From positions 5,332,001 to 5,396,000 of the forward strand of contig NZ_CP063373.1 of assembly GCF_015160855.1 (NCBI RefSeq): DNA of 64,000 nucleotides, written 5' to 3'. The stretch is from Streptomyces ferrugineus. Lineage in GTDB: Bacteria > Actinomycetota > Actinomycetes > Streptomycetales > Streptomycetaceae. The notes beneath the pieces are model-generated. The model searched no databases, was not told the DNA's origin, and saw only the letters and a list, made by a program, of their open reading frames with translations. The stretch's first letter is position 1. The number at the start of each line of letters is the position of its first letter. Shown piece by piece: positions 51,883 through 61,048 of this stretch. A program made the position numbers and the translations under genes.

Positions 51883-53619
51883 TCAGGACCGCGCCGCCAG
51901 CGTCCACCCACGCGCCCCTTCCCGCTCCCGCCAGAACTGTGCGTACCGTCCCCCGAGCCCCAGCAGTTCCTCGTGCGTCCCCTGCTCCACGATCCGCCCA
52001 CCGTCCAGGAAGGCGATCAGGTCGGCGCCGCGGATGGTGTCGAGGCGATGGGCGACGACCAGGACCGTGCGGTCGGCGGTGAGCGCGGCCAGGGCCTGCT
52101 GGACCGCGGCCTCGTTCCAGGCGTCGAGGGCCGAGGTCGCCTCGTCGAGCAGGACGACCGGGGCCCGCTTGAGCAGGGCGCGGGCGATGGAGATCCGCTG
52201 ACGCTCGCCGCCGGACAGGGCCGCGCCGCCCTCGCCGACCCGGGCGGCCCAGCCGTCCGGCAGCCGCTCGACGATCTCGTCGACCCGGGCGAGCCGCCCG
52301 GCCGCCCGCACCTCCTCGTCCGTGGCGTCCTCGCGTCCGGCGCGGATGTTGTCCTCGATGGATCCCGCGAAGAGGTACACGTCCTGGAAGACCATGGCCA
52401 GCCGGGACATCAGCTGGTCCGTCGTCAGGTCGCGTACGTCGGTGCCGCCGACGCGGACGGTGCCCGCGCGCACGTCCCAGAAGCGGGCGATCAGCCGGGT
52501 CACCGTCGTCTTGCCCGAGCCGGAGGGCCCCACCAGCGCCACGGTGTGTCCGGCCGGGACCCGCAGGTCGAGCCCGTCGAGGACGGTCCGCTCGTCGTCG
52601 TAGCCGAAGGAGACGTCGTCGAGTTCGATGCCGTACGTCTCCGGCAGCGGGCCCTCGGTCGCGGGCTGCGGCAGCGGAGCGGAGGCGAGCACCCCGTCCA
52701 GGCGCTCCAGGGTGCCGCGAGCGACCCGCAGCGAGCCGCCCAGCTCCGCCGCCGCGCCCATGGGTTCGACGAAGCGCACGGCGAGTACCAGCACCGCGAT
52801 CAGCTCACCCGCACCGACCGAGCCGCCGATGGCGAGGGCGGTGCCGAGGACCAGGACGCAGGTGAAGCAGAGCTGCACGGCGAGCGCGAAGCCCGCGATG
52901 CCGGGCACGCCGATACGGACGGCGGCGCGGGCCTCGGCGTGCTGCTCGCGCAGGGCGGCGTCGAGGAGTTCGTGGTCCTGCGCCGTCCGCCCGAACGCGC
53001 GCAGCGCGGGCTGGTGGCGGGCGAACTCCACCAGCCGGTCCGCGGTTTCGACGGACGCGGCATGGGACTGCCGGTCGACCCGGCCGATGAGCCGCCCGGA
53101 CCAGCGGTAGGCACCGGCGGCGACCGGCGCCGCCGCCAGCATGGCCAGCGCGAGCCGCCAGTCGAAGGCGAACGTGGCGAGCACGACGACGGCAGGGGTG
53201 ACGAAGGCGTTGCACAGCGGCCGCAGCAGGTTGGCGGCGGCGTTCATCACCTGCACGACCCCCTGCCCAGCCAACTGGCCCAGCGCCCCGGTGCGTTCCC
53301 CGCCGAACCAACCCAGCGGCAGCGCGACGACGTGATCGCCGATCCGGCGGTGCAGATGGCGTCCGAGCTCCGCGCTGAAGCGGTTGCCCCGCACGGTCGC
53401 GGCGAACGCGGCGGCACCGTAGACGGCGGTGGCCGCGGCGAGGGCGCCGACCCACGGCCAGGCCTCGGCGGGATCGTCGCCGAGGAGCCGGGTCAGCAGC
53501 GGGACCAGGAAGGCGTACGCCACCCCTTGGAGGGCTGCCGCGAGGACGGCCCACAGCATGACGCGGCGCAGCCCCTCCGTCTGCTCTCGGCCCAGTACGC
53601 GTGTCAGCAGCGCGGTCAT
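51883..53619 (-). CDS. ABC half-transporter (TM plus ATPase), YbtQ/IrtB-like
   Basis: 578 residues from ATG 53619, overlapping the upstream ABC stop (ATGA). The N-terminal type IV exporter-fold membrane domain has about six spans. The ATPase follows, with GPSGSGKTT (Walker A), FQDVYLFAG (Q-loop), ALSGGERQRISIARAL (signature), VVLLDEATSALD (Walker B) and VAHRLDT (H-loop). With its partner it should form a heterodimer. In yersiniabactin and mycobactin systems such pairs import the metal-loaded siderophore despite their exporter fold. Confidence 0.88.
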   Translation of the reverse strand: MTALLTRVLGREQTEGLRRVMLWAVLAAALQGVAYAFLVPLLTRLLGDDPAEAWPWVGALAAATAVYGAAAFAATVRGNRFSAELGRHLHRRIGDHVVALPLGWFGGERTGALGQLAGQGVVQVMNAAANLLRPLCNAFVTPAVVVLATFAFDWRLALAMLAAAPVAAGAYRWSGRLIGRVDRQSHAASVETADRLVEFARHQPALRAFGRTAQDHELLDAALREQHAEARAAVRIGVPGIAGFALAVQLCFTCVLVLGTALAIGGSVGAGELIAVLVLAVRFVEPMGAAAELGGSLRVARGTLERLDGVLASAPLPQPATEGPLPETYGIELDDVSFGYDDERTVLDGLDLRVPAGHTVALVGPSGSGKTTVTRLIARFWDVRAGTVRVGGTDVRDLTTDQLMSRLAMVFQDVYLFAGSIEDNIRAGREDATDEEVRAAGRLARVDEIVERLPDGWAARVGEGGAALSGGERQRISIARALLKRAPVVLLDEATSALDAWNEAAVQQALAALTADRTVLVVAHRLDTIRGADLIAFLDGGRIVEQGTHEELLGLGGRYAQFWREREGARGWTLAARS

Positions 53620-55415
53620 CGCGCGACTCCCTTCTGCTGGAGGGCCCACATGTGTGCGTAGCGGCCGTCCAGGTCGAGCAGTTCGGTGTGGGTGCCCTGC
53701 TCCACGATCCGTCCGCCGTCCAGGACGACGATCCGGTCGGCGTCCCGTACCGTCGCCAGGCGGTGGGCGATCACCAGCAGGGTGCGGCCGGCGGCGAGTG
53801 CGGACAGGGCCTGCTGTACGGCGGCCTCGGACTCGGGGTCGGCGAAGGAGGTCGCCTCGTCGAGGACGAGGACGGGCGCGTCGGCGAGCAACGCCCTTGC
53901 CACGGAGAGGCGTTGGGACTCGCCGCCGGAGAGGACCGCGTCCTCGCCGATGACCGAGTCGTAGCCGCGCGGCAGTGCGGTGATCCGGTCGTGGATGTGT
54001 GCGTCACGCGCGGCCGTCTCGACGGCCGTGTCGTCGGCGTCGGGCTGGCCGAGCCTGATGTTGTCGCGGACGGTGGTGCGCAGCAGATGGGGGTCCTGGA
54101 AGACGAAGGACACCTGCCGGTACAGATCGCCCGGGGCGATGTCCCGGACGTCCGTGCCGCCGATGCGTACCGTGCCGGCGGTGGTGTCCCAGAAGCGGGG
54201 CACGAGCCGGGCGAGTGTGGACTTGCCCGAGCCGGAGGCGCCGACCAGGGCGGTGACGGTGCCGGGCCGCAGGGTCAGGTCGATGTCGCTCAGTACCTCG
54301 GTGGCGCCGTTGTAGCTGAAGCTCAAGCCCTCCAGTTCGACCTTGCCGTCCTCGCCCGGCGCCTGCGGCGCGGGTGCCTCGGGCAGCGGTGGGACGGCCA
54401 GCAGCGCGTGGATCTGACGGGCGCTCTGCAGGCCGCCCTGGACCGCGTGCCCGGACTGGGCGAGCCCCATCACGGAGCCGGTGATGGCCGGTCCCAGCAG
54501 CACGAACGGCACCAGGTCGACGGCGCCGGCCCAGCCCTGGGTGACGAAGAGCGTGCCGGCGGCGGTGGCGACGAGCAGCGCGGTCGGGCCGGACAGGGCG
54601 AGCGCGGCCGAGGTGCTGGCCCGCGTCGTACTCATGATCCAGTCCCGGAAGAAGACGGAGAAGTCGTCGGCCGCGTCGTCGTAGGCGCGGTGGGCGCGGG
54701 AGGTGCGGCCGTACGCCTTGATCACGGCGATTCCGTGGACGAGTTCGACGACGGCGGCGTTCACGGCGCCCATGGAGCCGAAGAAGCGTGCCGTCACCTC
54801 CTCGCCGCCCGACATGGCCTGCTTGAGGAAGAAGGCGCCGAGCAGGAGGGGCAGCAGCGCGATGAGGGCGAGCCGCCAGTCCACGGTCAGGAGGTAGACG
54901 AGGGCGGTCAGCGGGGCGACGAGCGCGGCGGTGACCTCCAGCGCGGTGTGCGCCACCAGGTGGTGCAGCGTGGAGATGTCGTCGGCGGCCGCCTTCTTCA
55001 CCTCGCCCGAGCTGTTGTCGGTGAACCAGCCGAGCGGCACCCGGCCCAGGTGGCGGGCGAGTCGTCGGCGCAGGTCGAGTTGGAGGTCGGCGTCGGCGTG
55101 GTGGGTGAGGACGCCGGCGGCGGCGTACAGCACGAGCCGGGCGACGAGGGCGCCGACGGCCGTCCAGGCCGCGGTCCAGGCTCGGCCTTCGTCCGGCCCG
55201 CCGGGCGCCAGCAGGGCCCGGGCCAGTTCGGCGACGGCGATGAACGGGATCATCGAGCAGACCGCGGCGGCCGACTGGGCCAGGATCGCGGCGGTCAGGC
55301 GCCCGCGTATGGGGGCGATGAGCTCGCCGAGGCCCGGCGGCTTCGCCGGGGTCTCGGGTGCGGGGAGGGTGTCGGGGGTGCCCTCTCGGGTGTCGGCGAG
55401 GGCCGCGCCGGTCAT
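53616..55415 (-). CDS. ABC half-transporter (TM plus ATPase), YbtP/IrtA-like
   Basis: 599 residues from ATG 55415 (GAGAGGA upstream). Membrane domain with LTAAILAQSAAAVCSMIPFIAVAEL and later spans. The ATPase has GASGSGKST, FQDPHLLRT, VLSGGESQRLSVARAL, VLVLDEATSFAD and IAHRLATV. No siderophore-interacting reductase domain is present, unlike mycobacterial IrtA. It pairs with the gene that overlaps its stop. The last two genes of the minus-strand operon are thus a complete transporter. Confidence 0.88.
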   Translation of the reverse strand: MTGAALADTREGTPDTLPAPETPAKPPGLGELIAPIRGRLTAAILAQSAAAVCSMIPFIAVAELARALLAPGGPDEGRAWTAAWTAVGALVARLVLYAAAGVLTHHADADLQLDLRRRLARHLGRVPLGWFTDNSSGEVKKAAADDISTLHHLVAHTALEVTAALVAPLTALVYLLTVDWRLALIALLPLLLGAFFLKQAMSGGEEVTARFFGSMGAVNAAVVELVHGIAVIKAYGRTSRAHRAYDDAADDFSVFFRDWIMSTTRASTSAALALSGPTALLVATAAGTLFVTQGWAGAVDLVPFVLLGPAITGSVMGLAQSGHAVQGGLQSARQIHALLAVPPLPEAPAPQAPGEDGKVELEGLSFSYNGATEVLSDIDLTLRPGTVTALVGASGSGKSTLARLVPRFWDTTAGTVRIGGTDVRDIAPGDLYRQVSFVFQDPHLLRTTVRDNIRLGQPDADDTAVETAARDAHIHDRITALPRGYDSVIGEDAVLSGGESQRLSVARALLADAPVLVLDEATSFADPESEAAVQQALSALAAGRTLLVIAHRLATVRDADRIVVLDGGRIVEQGTHTELLDLDGRYAHMWALQQKGVAR

Positions 55416-55457
55416 GGTGGGTGTTCCTCTCGGGTCAGGGGTGGAGGGGAGTACCGC

Positions 55458-56192
55458 TCAGGGGGTGGAACGGAGGACTGCGAGGTCGGGGGCGAGCGGC
55501 GTACAGACGAGTCCGGCCGCCGCGGCTTCCCCAGCGAGCGCCTCGATGCCGATGCCGGACCAGGGCAGGGGTACGGCGTGTTCGCGTACGACCGTTTCGC
55601 CGTCGCGTACGCGGTAGGTGAGCGTCCAGCCGTCGTCGGCGCCCTCGCTCCACGACTCGTATTCGAGGTCGCCCACGCGGCGGGTCGTCAGCCGCAGCGG
55701 GGCGCGGGTCGGGGGCGCGGTGCGGTCGAGGACGTCGACGACGGCGGGGGCGCCGGGCGCCAGCCGCTCGGCCAACGACCGCCACAGGGCGGCTCGTTCG
55801 CCGGGGGCGAGATGGCCGACGACTCCGAGTACGACGGCCGCGCACAGGCGGTCCGGCAGCGGTACGTCCGTCAGCGTGCCCGCCGTGACGGTGACGCGCT
55901 CGGCGAGCCCGGGGCGGCAGGCGAGCCGCGTGGCCAGCGCGATGCGCATCCCGGCGGAGGGCTCGACCGCGATCAACCGCGCGCCGGGGACGGCGTCGGC
56001 GGCGGCCTCGGTGGACAGGCCGGTGCCGGCGCCCAGGTCGAGCAGCGGCCCGTCGGCCGGGTCGACGCCGACGAGGGCGCGGCGCAGGAGGGGACCGAGC
56101 CGTGTCCAGGCGGGCCCGGCGAGCAGGTCGTAGAACTCGGCGGCACCGCCGTACAGGTCACGGTCACGGTCGGTGTCAGAGGGCAGGGGCAT
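55458..56192 (-). CDS. Class I SAM-dependent methyltransferase
   Basis: 244 residues from ATG 56192, chosen because GAGGAG lies 8 bases upstream; it overlaps the MFS C-terminus by 17 bases. AAEFYDLLAGPAW, then the SAM motif PLLDLGAGTGLSTEAAAD and AVEPSAGMRIALATRL, define a UbiE/Methyltransf_11-like enzyme. Its substrate is not indicated. Position inside the transport operon suggests that it tailors the metallophore or protects the cell. Confidence 0.8.
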   Translation of the reverse strand: MPLPSDTDRDRDLYGGAAEFYDLLAGPAWTRLGPLLRRALVGVDPADGPLLDLGAGTGLSTEAAADAVPGARLIAVEPSAGMRIALATRLACRPGLAERVTVTAGTLTDVPLPDRLCAAVVLGVVGHLAPGERAALWRSLAERLAPGAPAVVDVLDRTAPPTRAPLRLTTRRVGDLEYESWSEGADDGWTLTYRVRDGETVVREHAVPLPWSGIGIEALAGEAAAAGLVCTPLAPDLAVLRSTP

Positions 56193-57777
56193 CGGCCGGC
56201 TCCTCGGCAACGGTCAACTGGTCCTTGTCGCGGATGAGCGTCCACGAGGCGAGGGCGGCGAGCAGGCTGACCACGGACGCCGTCACGAGGATCGTCGCGA
56301 GGCCGCCGGTGAGCGCGGAGCGGGCCGCTTCCAGGACGGGTTCGCGGGCGCCCGTCGGCAGGGCGCGTTCGAGCCGCCCGAACTGCCCGGCGGCCACGGC
56401 GTCCCGGACCTGCTGCCGCATCCCCTCCGGGACGTGCAGCGCGGCGAGACGCGCGTCGTCCAGGTCATGGTCGATCCGGGTGCTGAACACCGCGCCGAAG
56501 GCGGCGACGCCGGCCGCCGTGCCGAGCGGGAAGAAGGTGTTGGTCATCCCGGAGGCCATTCCGGCCCGCTCCGGGGGTACGACACCGACGGCGATGCCCA
56601 TCAGCGGCGGGAAGGCGATCGCCCCGCCGATGCCGAGCAGCACCAGGCCGGGCAGCATCACCAGCCAGGAGTCGTCGGGGCCTACGCGCGCCATGGTGAG
56701 GAGCCCGAGCGCGGTGATGCCCGTGCCCAGGGCCATCACTGCGCGGGTGGGCAGCACCTTGAGCAGCAGTCCGCTGAACGGGGCGACCAGCATGATGAAG
56801 GCCGTCATCGCCAGCAGCCGCAGCCCGGTGCCCAGCGGGCTGTGCCCGAGCATCCCCGACAGCCACAGGATCAGATACGGCAGCACGCCGAAGCTGACCA
56901 CCCGGCAGACGAAGCTGAGCACGATCGCCCCGCTGAACGACGGCACCCGCAGCAGCCGTACGTCGAACAGGGCCGCATCCCGCTGCCGGACCTCCCACGC
57001 CACGAACCCGGCGACGAGCAGGGCCCCGCCGACGAGCGGCAGCAGTGCGGAGGCGGACGTCCAGCCGTCCTCCGGGCCGGTCACCAGGCCGTAGTTGAGG
57101 CCGAGCAGGGCTCCGGCGGCGAGCAGCAGCCCGACGAGGTCGAACCGGCCCTCGGGACGCGGCAGTCGACCCGCCGGGTCGTCGTGCGGCACCCGCAGTA
57201 CGGTGCCGAGCACGATGAGGATGCCGACCGGCAGGTTGACGTAGAAGATCCACCGCCAGTCGAGGCCCTCGACGACGGCACCGCCGACCAGCGGGCCGAG
57301 GGCCGCGGCGGCGCCGCCCGCGGCGGAGAACATGCCGATGGCCGACTGGCGGCGCCGGCCCTCGTAGGCCCCGGCGATCAGGGCCAGCGCGGTCGACATC
57401 ACCAGCGCGCCGCCCAGGCCTTGCAGGGCGCGGCAGGCGATGAGCGTGCCGACGCCGGGGGCCGCGCCGCAGCCCGCCGACGCGGCGGTGAAGACGGCGA
57501 CGCCGGTCAGGAACATGCGGCGGCGGCCGATGCGGTCGGAGAGCGAGCCGGCGGGCAGCAGGAGGGCGGCGAAGACGAGCGTGTAGGCGTTCACCACCCA
57601 TTGCAGTCCGGTCAGTCCGGCATCGAGGTCGGCGGCGACCTGCGGCAGGGCGACGTTGACGACGGTGATGTCCAGGGTCATCAGCACGGCGGCCAGTGAC
57701 GTCGTGGCGAGCAGCCAGCCGCTGCCGGCTGCCGGAGCGGTCTCGGCCGACGGCTCCTGGCGTATGTCCTGGGTCAT
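56176..57777 (-). CDS. MFS exporter, DHA2/EmrB-QacA type (14 spans)
   Basis: 533 residues from ATG 57777 (GAGGGG 6 bases upstream). Motifs LMTLDITVVNVALPQVAADL (motif D1 of the 14-span group), GSLSDRIGRRRMFLTG (motif A) and GGALVMSTALALIAG, WRWIFYVNLPVGI (motif C region) are all present. Likely exports the metal-free ligand. Located directly downstream of a TetR gene, with a palindrome (57800-57812) in between. Exporters of this superfamily also serve opine metallophores such as staphylopine. Confidence 0.9.
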   Translation of the reverse strand: MTQDIRQEPSAETAPAAGSGWLLATTSLAAVLMTLDITVVNVALPQVAADLDAGLTGLQWVVNAYTLVFAALLLPAGSLSDRIGRRRMFLTGVAVFTAASAGCGAAPGVGTLIACRALQGLGGALVMSTALALIAGAYEGRRRQSAIGMFSAAGGAAAALGPLVGGAVVEGLDWRWIFYVNLPVGILIVLGTVLRVPHDDPAGRLPRPEGRFDLVGLLLAAGALLGLNYGLVTGPEDGWTSASALLPLVGGALLVAGFVAWEVRQRDAALFDVRLLRVPSFSGAIVLSFVCRVVSFGVLPYLILWLSGMLGHSPLGTGLRLLAMTAFIMLVAPFSGLLLKVLPTRAVMALGTGITALGLLTMARVGPDDSWLVMLPGLVLLGIGGAIAFPPLMGIAVGVVPPERAGMASGMTNTFFPLGTAAGVAAFGAVFSTRIDHDLDDARLAALHVPEGMRQQVRDAVAAGQFGRLERALPTGAREPVLEAARSALTGGLATILVTASVVSLLAALASWTLIRDKDQLTVAEEPADAPAL

Positions 57778-57799
57778 GGGAACCCCTCGCAGACATGGA

Positions 57800-57812
57800 T
57801 ATACGGCGTATA
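57800..57812. promoter_or_regulatory. TATACG-palindrome, probable TetR operator
   Basis: TATACGGCGTATA is a perfect 6-1-6 palindrome between the TetR stop and the MFS start, 23 bases before the MFS ATG. A near copy occurs at 63653-63665 before the first gene of the operon. Confidence 0.65.
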
Positions 57813-57889
57813 CAGATGGGCGGACGGCAGCCGCGCACCGCACGGAGCGGTGCGCGGGACATCGCGTCCCGGGAGGAGGGACGGCGGGG

Positions 57890-58555
57890 TCAGTCCGCCA
57901 GCAGGCCCCGCAGGAGGGCCCGGAGACCGGGCACGAACAGGTCCTCGGCCGCGCCCGCGCGGGGCGGCCGGGACAGCATCCGGGCCAGTCGGGGATGGTC
58001 GTCCATACGGACTCGGGTCATCAGCTCCTGCCGGGCGGGGCGACCCTCGGGCCGCTGCGCGGGCAGGTACGACAGGTGGCCGAAGGTGTACCACCACAGG
58101 GCCCAGTAGGCGTCGGCCGCCTGCTCGTCGTCCAGCCCGGCCTCCGCCAGGAGGGTGAGCACATGCTCGACGAACCGCGCGGCGCGCGGCCCGAACAGCT
58201 CGCCGCCCCTGAGGACTTCCGCCACCCACGGCTCCGCCGTCAGATGGTCGTGCAGTGCGCGGAAGGCCAGGACCAGCCGGTCCGGGGGCGAGCCCGCGCC
58301 GTCCGGTATCACCAGTTCCTCGGCCACGTCGTCCAGCATCGCGACCAGCAGTTCGCGCTTGTCGCCCACGTGCCGGTACAACGCCATGGCCGTCACGCCG
58401 AGTTCGCCCGCCACCCGGCGCAGGGTGACCGCGGCCAGCCCTTCGTCGCGGGCCAGCCGGCGGCCGACGGCCACGACGGTCGTCCGGTTCAGCGGGGCGC
58501 GTCGCTTCCCGGTCCCGGGCTGTGTCCCGTCGCTGTCGGTCGTCGTGCTCGGCAT
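57890..58555 (-). CDS. TetR-family regulator with TetR-type C-terminal domain
   Basis: 221 residues. Helix-turn-helix LAAVTLRRVAGELGVTAMALYRHVGDKRELL at about 40-70. The C-terminal part (LVLAFRALHDHLTAEPWVAEVLRGG, then AYWALWWYTFGHL) resembles the tetracycline-repressor ligand domain. It is placed 15 bases after the importer fusion gene and upstream of the MFS gene. The TATACG palindromes before the MFS gene and before the operon start are the likely targets, with the metallophore or an intermediate as possible inducer. Confidence 0.85.
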   Translation of the reverse strand: MPSTTTDSDGTQPGTGKRRAPLNRTTVVAVGRRLARDEGLAAVTLRRVAGELGVTAMALYRHVGDKRELLVAMLDDVAEELVIPDGAGSPPDRLVLAFRALHDHLTAEPWVAEVLRGGELFGPRAARFVEHVLTLLAEAGLDDEQAADAYWALWWYTFGHLSYLPAQRPEGRPARQELMTRVRMDDHPRLARMLSRPPRAGAAEDLFVPGLRALLRGLLAD

Positions 58556-58570
58556 ACCGCCACCCTAGAG

Positions 58571-61048
58571 TCACCGTGTCACGTCCTCTCCGCGGGCCCG
58601 TGCACCGGGCATGGCGGCCACCAGTGCGCGGGTCACGTCGTGTTCGGGCCGGCTCAGCACCCGGGCGGCCGGTCCCGTCTCACGGATCCGCCCGTCGTGC
58701 AGCACGGCCACCCGGCCGCCGAGCCGTGCGGCCACCGACAGGTCGTGCGTGACCACGACGACGGCGATCCCCAACTCCGTGCGCAGCCGGGCGATCAGCT
58801 CGACGACTCCGGCGGCCACGGACGGGTCCAGCGCGCTGGTCACCTCGTCGCAGAGCAGCACCTCGGGGCCGGCGGCCAGCGCCCGCGCGAGGGCGACGCG
58901 CTGCCGCTGGCCGCCCGAGAGCGCGCCGGGAAGCCGGGCGGCGAGGCCCGCGCCGAGGCCGACCTGCGTCAACAGCCCCTCGACCGCCGCCTGTCGCTGT
59001 TCCTTGGACAGGTCCTGCCGGAACGCGAGAGGACGGCCTACGATCGTGGCGACGGTGTGGCGGGGGTTGAGCGAGGCGTACGGGTCCTGGGGCACGAGCT
59101 GCACCCGACGTCGCTGCCGGGGGTCGCGGTCGCGCACGTCAGGTGCGAGGGCCTGGTCGTGGAGACGGATGTCGCCGCTCGTCGGGCGGTCGAGACCGGC
59201 GAGGCAGCGCAGCAGGGTCGTCTTGCCGCAGCCGGACGGGCCGACGACGGACAGGCAGTCGCCGGTGCCGAGGTCGAGGGACACATCGGAGAGGACCGGT
59301 ATTGCTCTGCGTACGAGAGCGAGATCCGAAACCCGGAGCAAGGAAGCCCCTTGCGGGCCCTCCGGCTCCGCGTGAATCCCGGGCCGGGCGGCGGCCGCGA
59401 CCAGGGCCCGCCCGCGCTCGCTGACCGGATCGCTCAATACCGCCTCGGCAGGCCCCTGTTCGACGATCCGCCCGCCATCCATCACCGTCACCCGGTCGGC
59501 CACGGCGGCCACCGCGGCCAGGTCGTGGGACACGAGCAGGACCGCCGTGCCCGTCTCGCCGCGCAGCCGGGTCAGGTCGGCGAGGAAGGCGGCCGCGGTG
59601 ACGGTGTCCAGGGCGTTGGTCGGCTCGTCCAGGACCAGCAGCCGGGGTTCGGCGGCCAGGGCCACGGCCAGCGCCACCCGCTGCCGCTGGCCTCCGGACA
59701 TCTGGTGCGGCCGGCGGTGCGCGACCTCGGACGGCCGCTCCAGTCCCGCGAGCCGCAGGGCCCGTTCGACGCGTTGCGGCCACTGCTCCTTGGATACTTG
59801 GCGGGCCCGCAGCACCTCGGTGATCTGCGCGTCGGCTCGCAGGTGCGGTGCCAGTGCGGTGCGCGGGTCCTGGGCGACGTAGCCGCACACGGATGCGCGC
59901 AGCCGCCGTAGCCGCCGCTGGTCGAGGGCCAGGGCGGGGTGCCCGTCGAGCCATGCCTGGCCGTCGGTGTGCCGCAGCCCCACCGCCACGTGTCCGAGGG
60001 CGGCGAGGACGAGCGTGCTCTTGCCGCTGCCCGACTCCCCTACGACGGCGAGGAGTTCCCCCGGAGCGAGGTCGAGGTCGACGCCGTCCAGCACGGGAGG
60101 CCCGCCCTCGGTCTCCACCCGGAGCCCCCGCACGGAGAGCAGCAGCTCACCGGGCGCGTCGACCGTCGGAGCGTTGGTGCGCCGACGCCCCGACCCGCGC
60201 GCTTCGACGTCGGGGAACGCCGCGTCGAGCAACAGATTCGTGGCGAGCAGGAGTACGAGGAGCAGAGCCGCCGGTACCAGGACCGCGAGGGGCTGGAGGG
60301 TGAGCCCGTCACGGTTCTCCAGCACCATCAGCCCCCAGTCGGCGGCCGGGGGTTGGGTGCCGTATCCGAGGAAGGCGGCGGTCGCTACGACGGTGATCGC
60401 GCCGAGGAAGCGGACCCCGGCGTCGGCGGCGAGGACCGGGGCGAGGTTGGGCAGCACCTCGCGCCACAGCACGCTCGCCGTGCGCTCGCCTCGCGCGACG
60501 GCGACCTCCACGTAGTCCTGGGCCAGGATCCGCAGGGTCGCGGCGCGGACCACGCGGATGCTCTCGGGCAGCAGCACGAGTCCCGTGGCGAGCGCGACGC
60601 CCGCCGGGCCGCGTCCGGTGGCCACGACCACGACGCTCAGCAGCAGGAAGGCGGGCATGCCCAGCAGGACGTCGGCGAGGCGCAGGATCAGGGTGTCGGT
60701 CCAGCCCTTGCGCCAGGCGGCGGTCATGCCGGCCACCGCGGCGAGCGCGCAGACCGCCGCCGTGACCGCGAGGCCGTTGAGCAGCAGGGAGCGGCCGCCG
60801 GACAGCACGCGGCTGAGCACGTCGGAGCCCAACCGGTCGGTGCCCAGGAGGGCTTGGGCGCTGCCGGGCGCGTACGGGATGTCCACGGGGTCCGTGACGG
60901 CGTGCGGCGCGAACAGCGGCCCGAGCAGGGCCACGGCGACGACCAGCAGCAGGACGGCGAGCGCGGCGCGTCCGCGCCACCGCCGTCGCGGCGGTGCGTC
61001 GGCCGTCGTGGGTGCGACGGCCTGCGGGCGCACGGGGGTGAGGGTCAT
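58571..61048 (-). CDS. Fused DppC-type permease plus two ATPases (oligopeptide/nickel/opine importer)
   Basis: 825 residues from ATG 61048, overlapping the permease stop (ATGA). Residues about 1-285 are a DppC/NikC-like permease with the EAA-type loop (VEVAVARGERTASVLWREVLPNLAP). Residues about 310-560 are ATPase 1 (GESGSGKST with Lys343, MSGGQRQRVALA, LLVLDEPTNALD). Residues about 570-825 are ATPase 2 (GPSGCGKTT with Lys609, PQDPYASLNPR, ALSGGQRQRVALARAL, LLCDEVTSALD). Normally these are three separate proteins (NikC/D/E or CntC/D/F). With the upstream binding protein and permease they form a complete family-5 importer. Confidence 0.9.
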   Translation of the reverse strand: MTLTPVRPQAVAPTTADAPPRRRWRGRAALAVLLLVVAVALLGPLFAPHAVTDPVDIPYAPGSAQALLGTDRLGSDVLSRVLSGGRSLLLNGLAVTAAVCALAAVAGMTAAWRKGWTDTLILRLADVLLGMPAFLLLSVVVVATGRGPAGVALATGLVLLPESIRVVRAATLRILAQDYVEVAVARGERTASVLWREVLPNLAPVLAADAGVRFLGAITVVATAAFLGYGTQPPAADWGLMVLENRDGLTLQPLAVLVPAALLLVLLLATNLLLDAAFPDVEARGSGRRRTNAPTVDAPGELLLSVRGLRVETEGGPPVLDGVDLDLAPGELLAVVGESGSGKSTLVLAALGHVAVGLRHTDGQAWLDGHPALALDQRRLRRLRASVCGYVAQDPRTALAPHLRADAQITEVLRARQVSKEQWPQRVERALRLAGLERPSEVAHRRPHQMSGGQRQRVALAVALAAEPRLLVLDEPTNALDTVTAAAFLADLTRLRGETGTAVLLVSHDLAAVAAVADRVTVMDGGRIVEQGPAEAVLSDPVSERGRALVAAAARPGIHAEPEGPQGASLLRVSDLALVRRAIPVLSDVSLDLGTGDCLSVVGPSGCGKTTLLRCLAGLDRPTSGDIRLHDQALAPDVRDRDPRQRRRVQLVPQDPYASLNPRHTVATIVGRPLAFRQDLSKEQRQAAVEGLLTQVGLGAGLAARLPGALSGGQRQRVALARALAAGPEVLLCDEVTSALDPSVAAGVVELIARLRTELGIAVVVVTHDLSVAARLGGRVAVLHDGRIRETGPAARVLSRPEHDVTRALVAAMPGARARGEDVTR

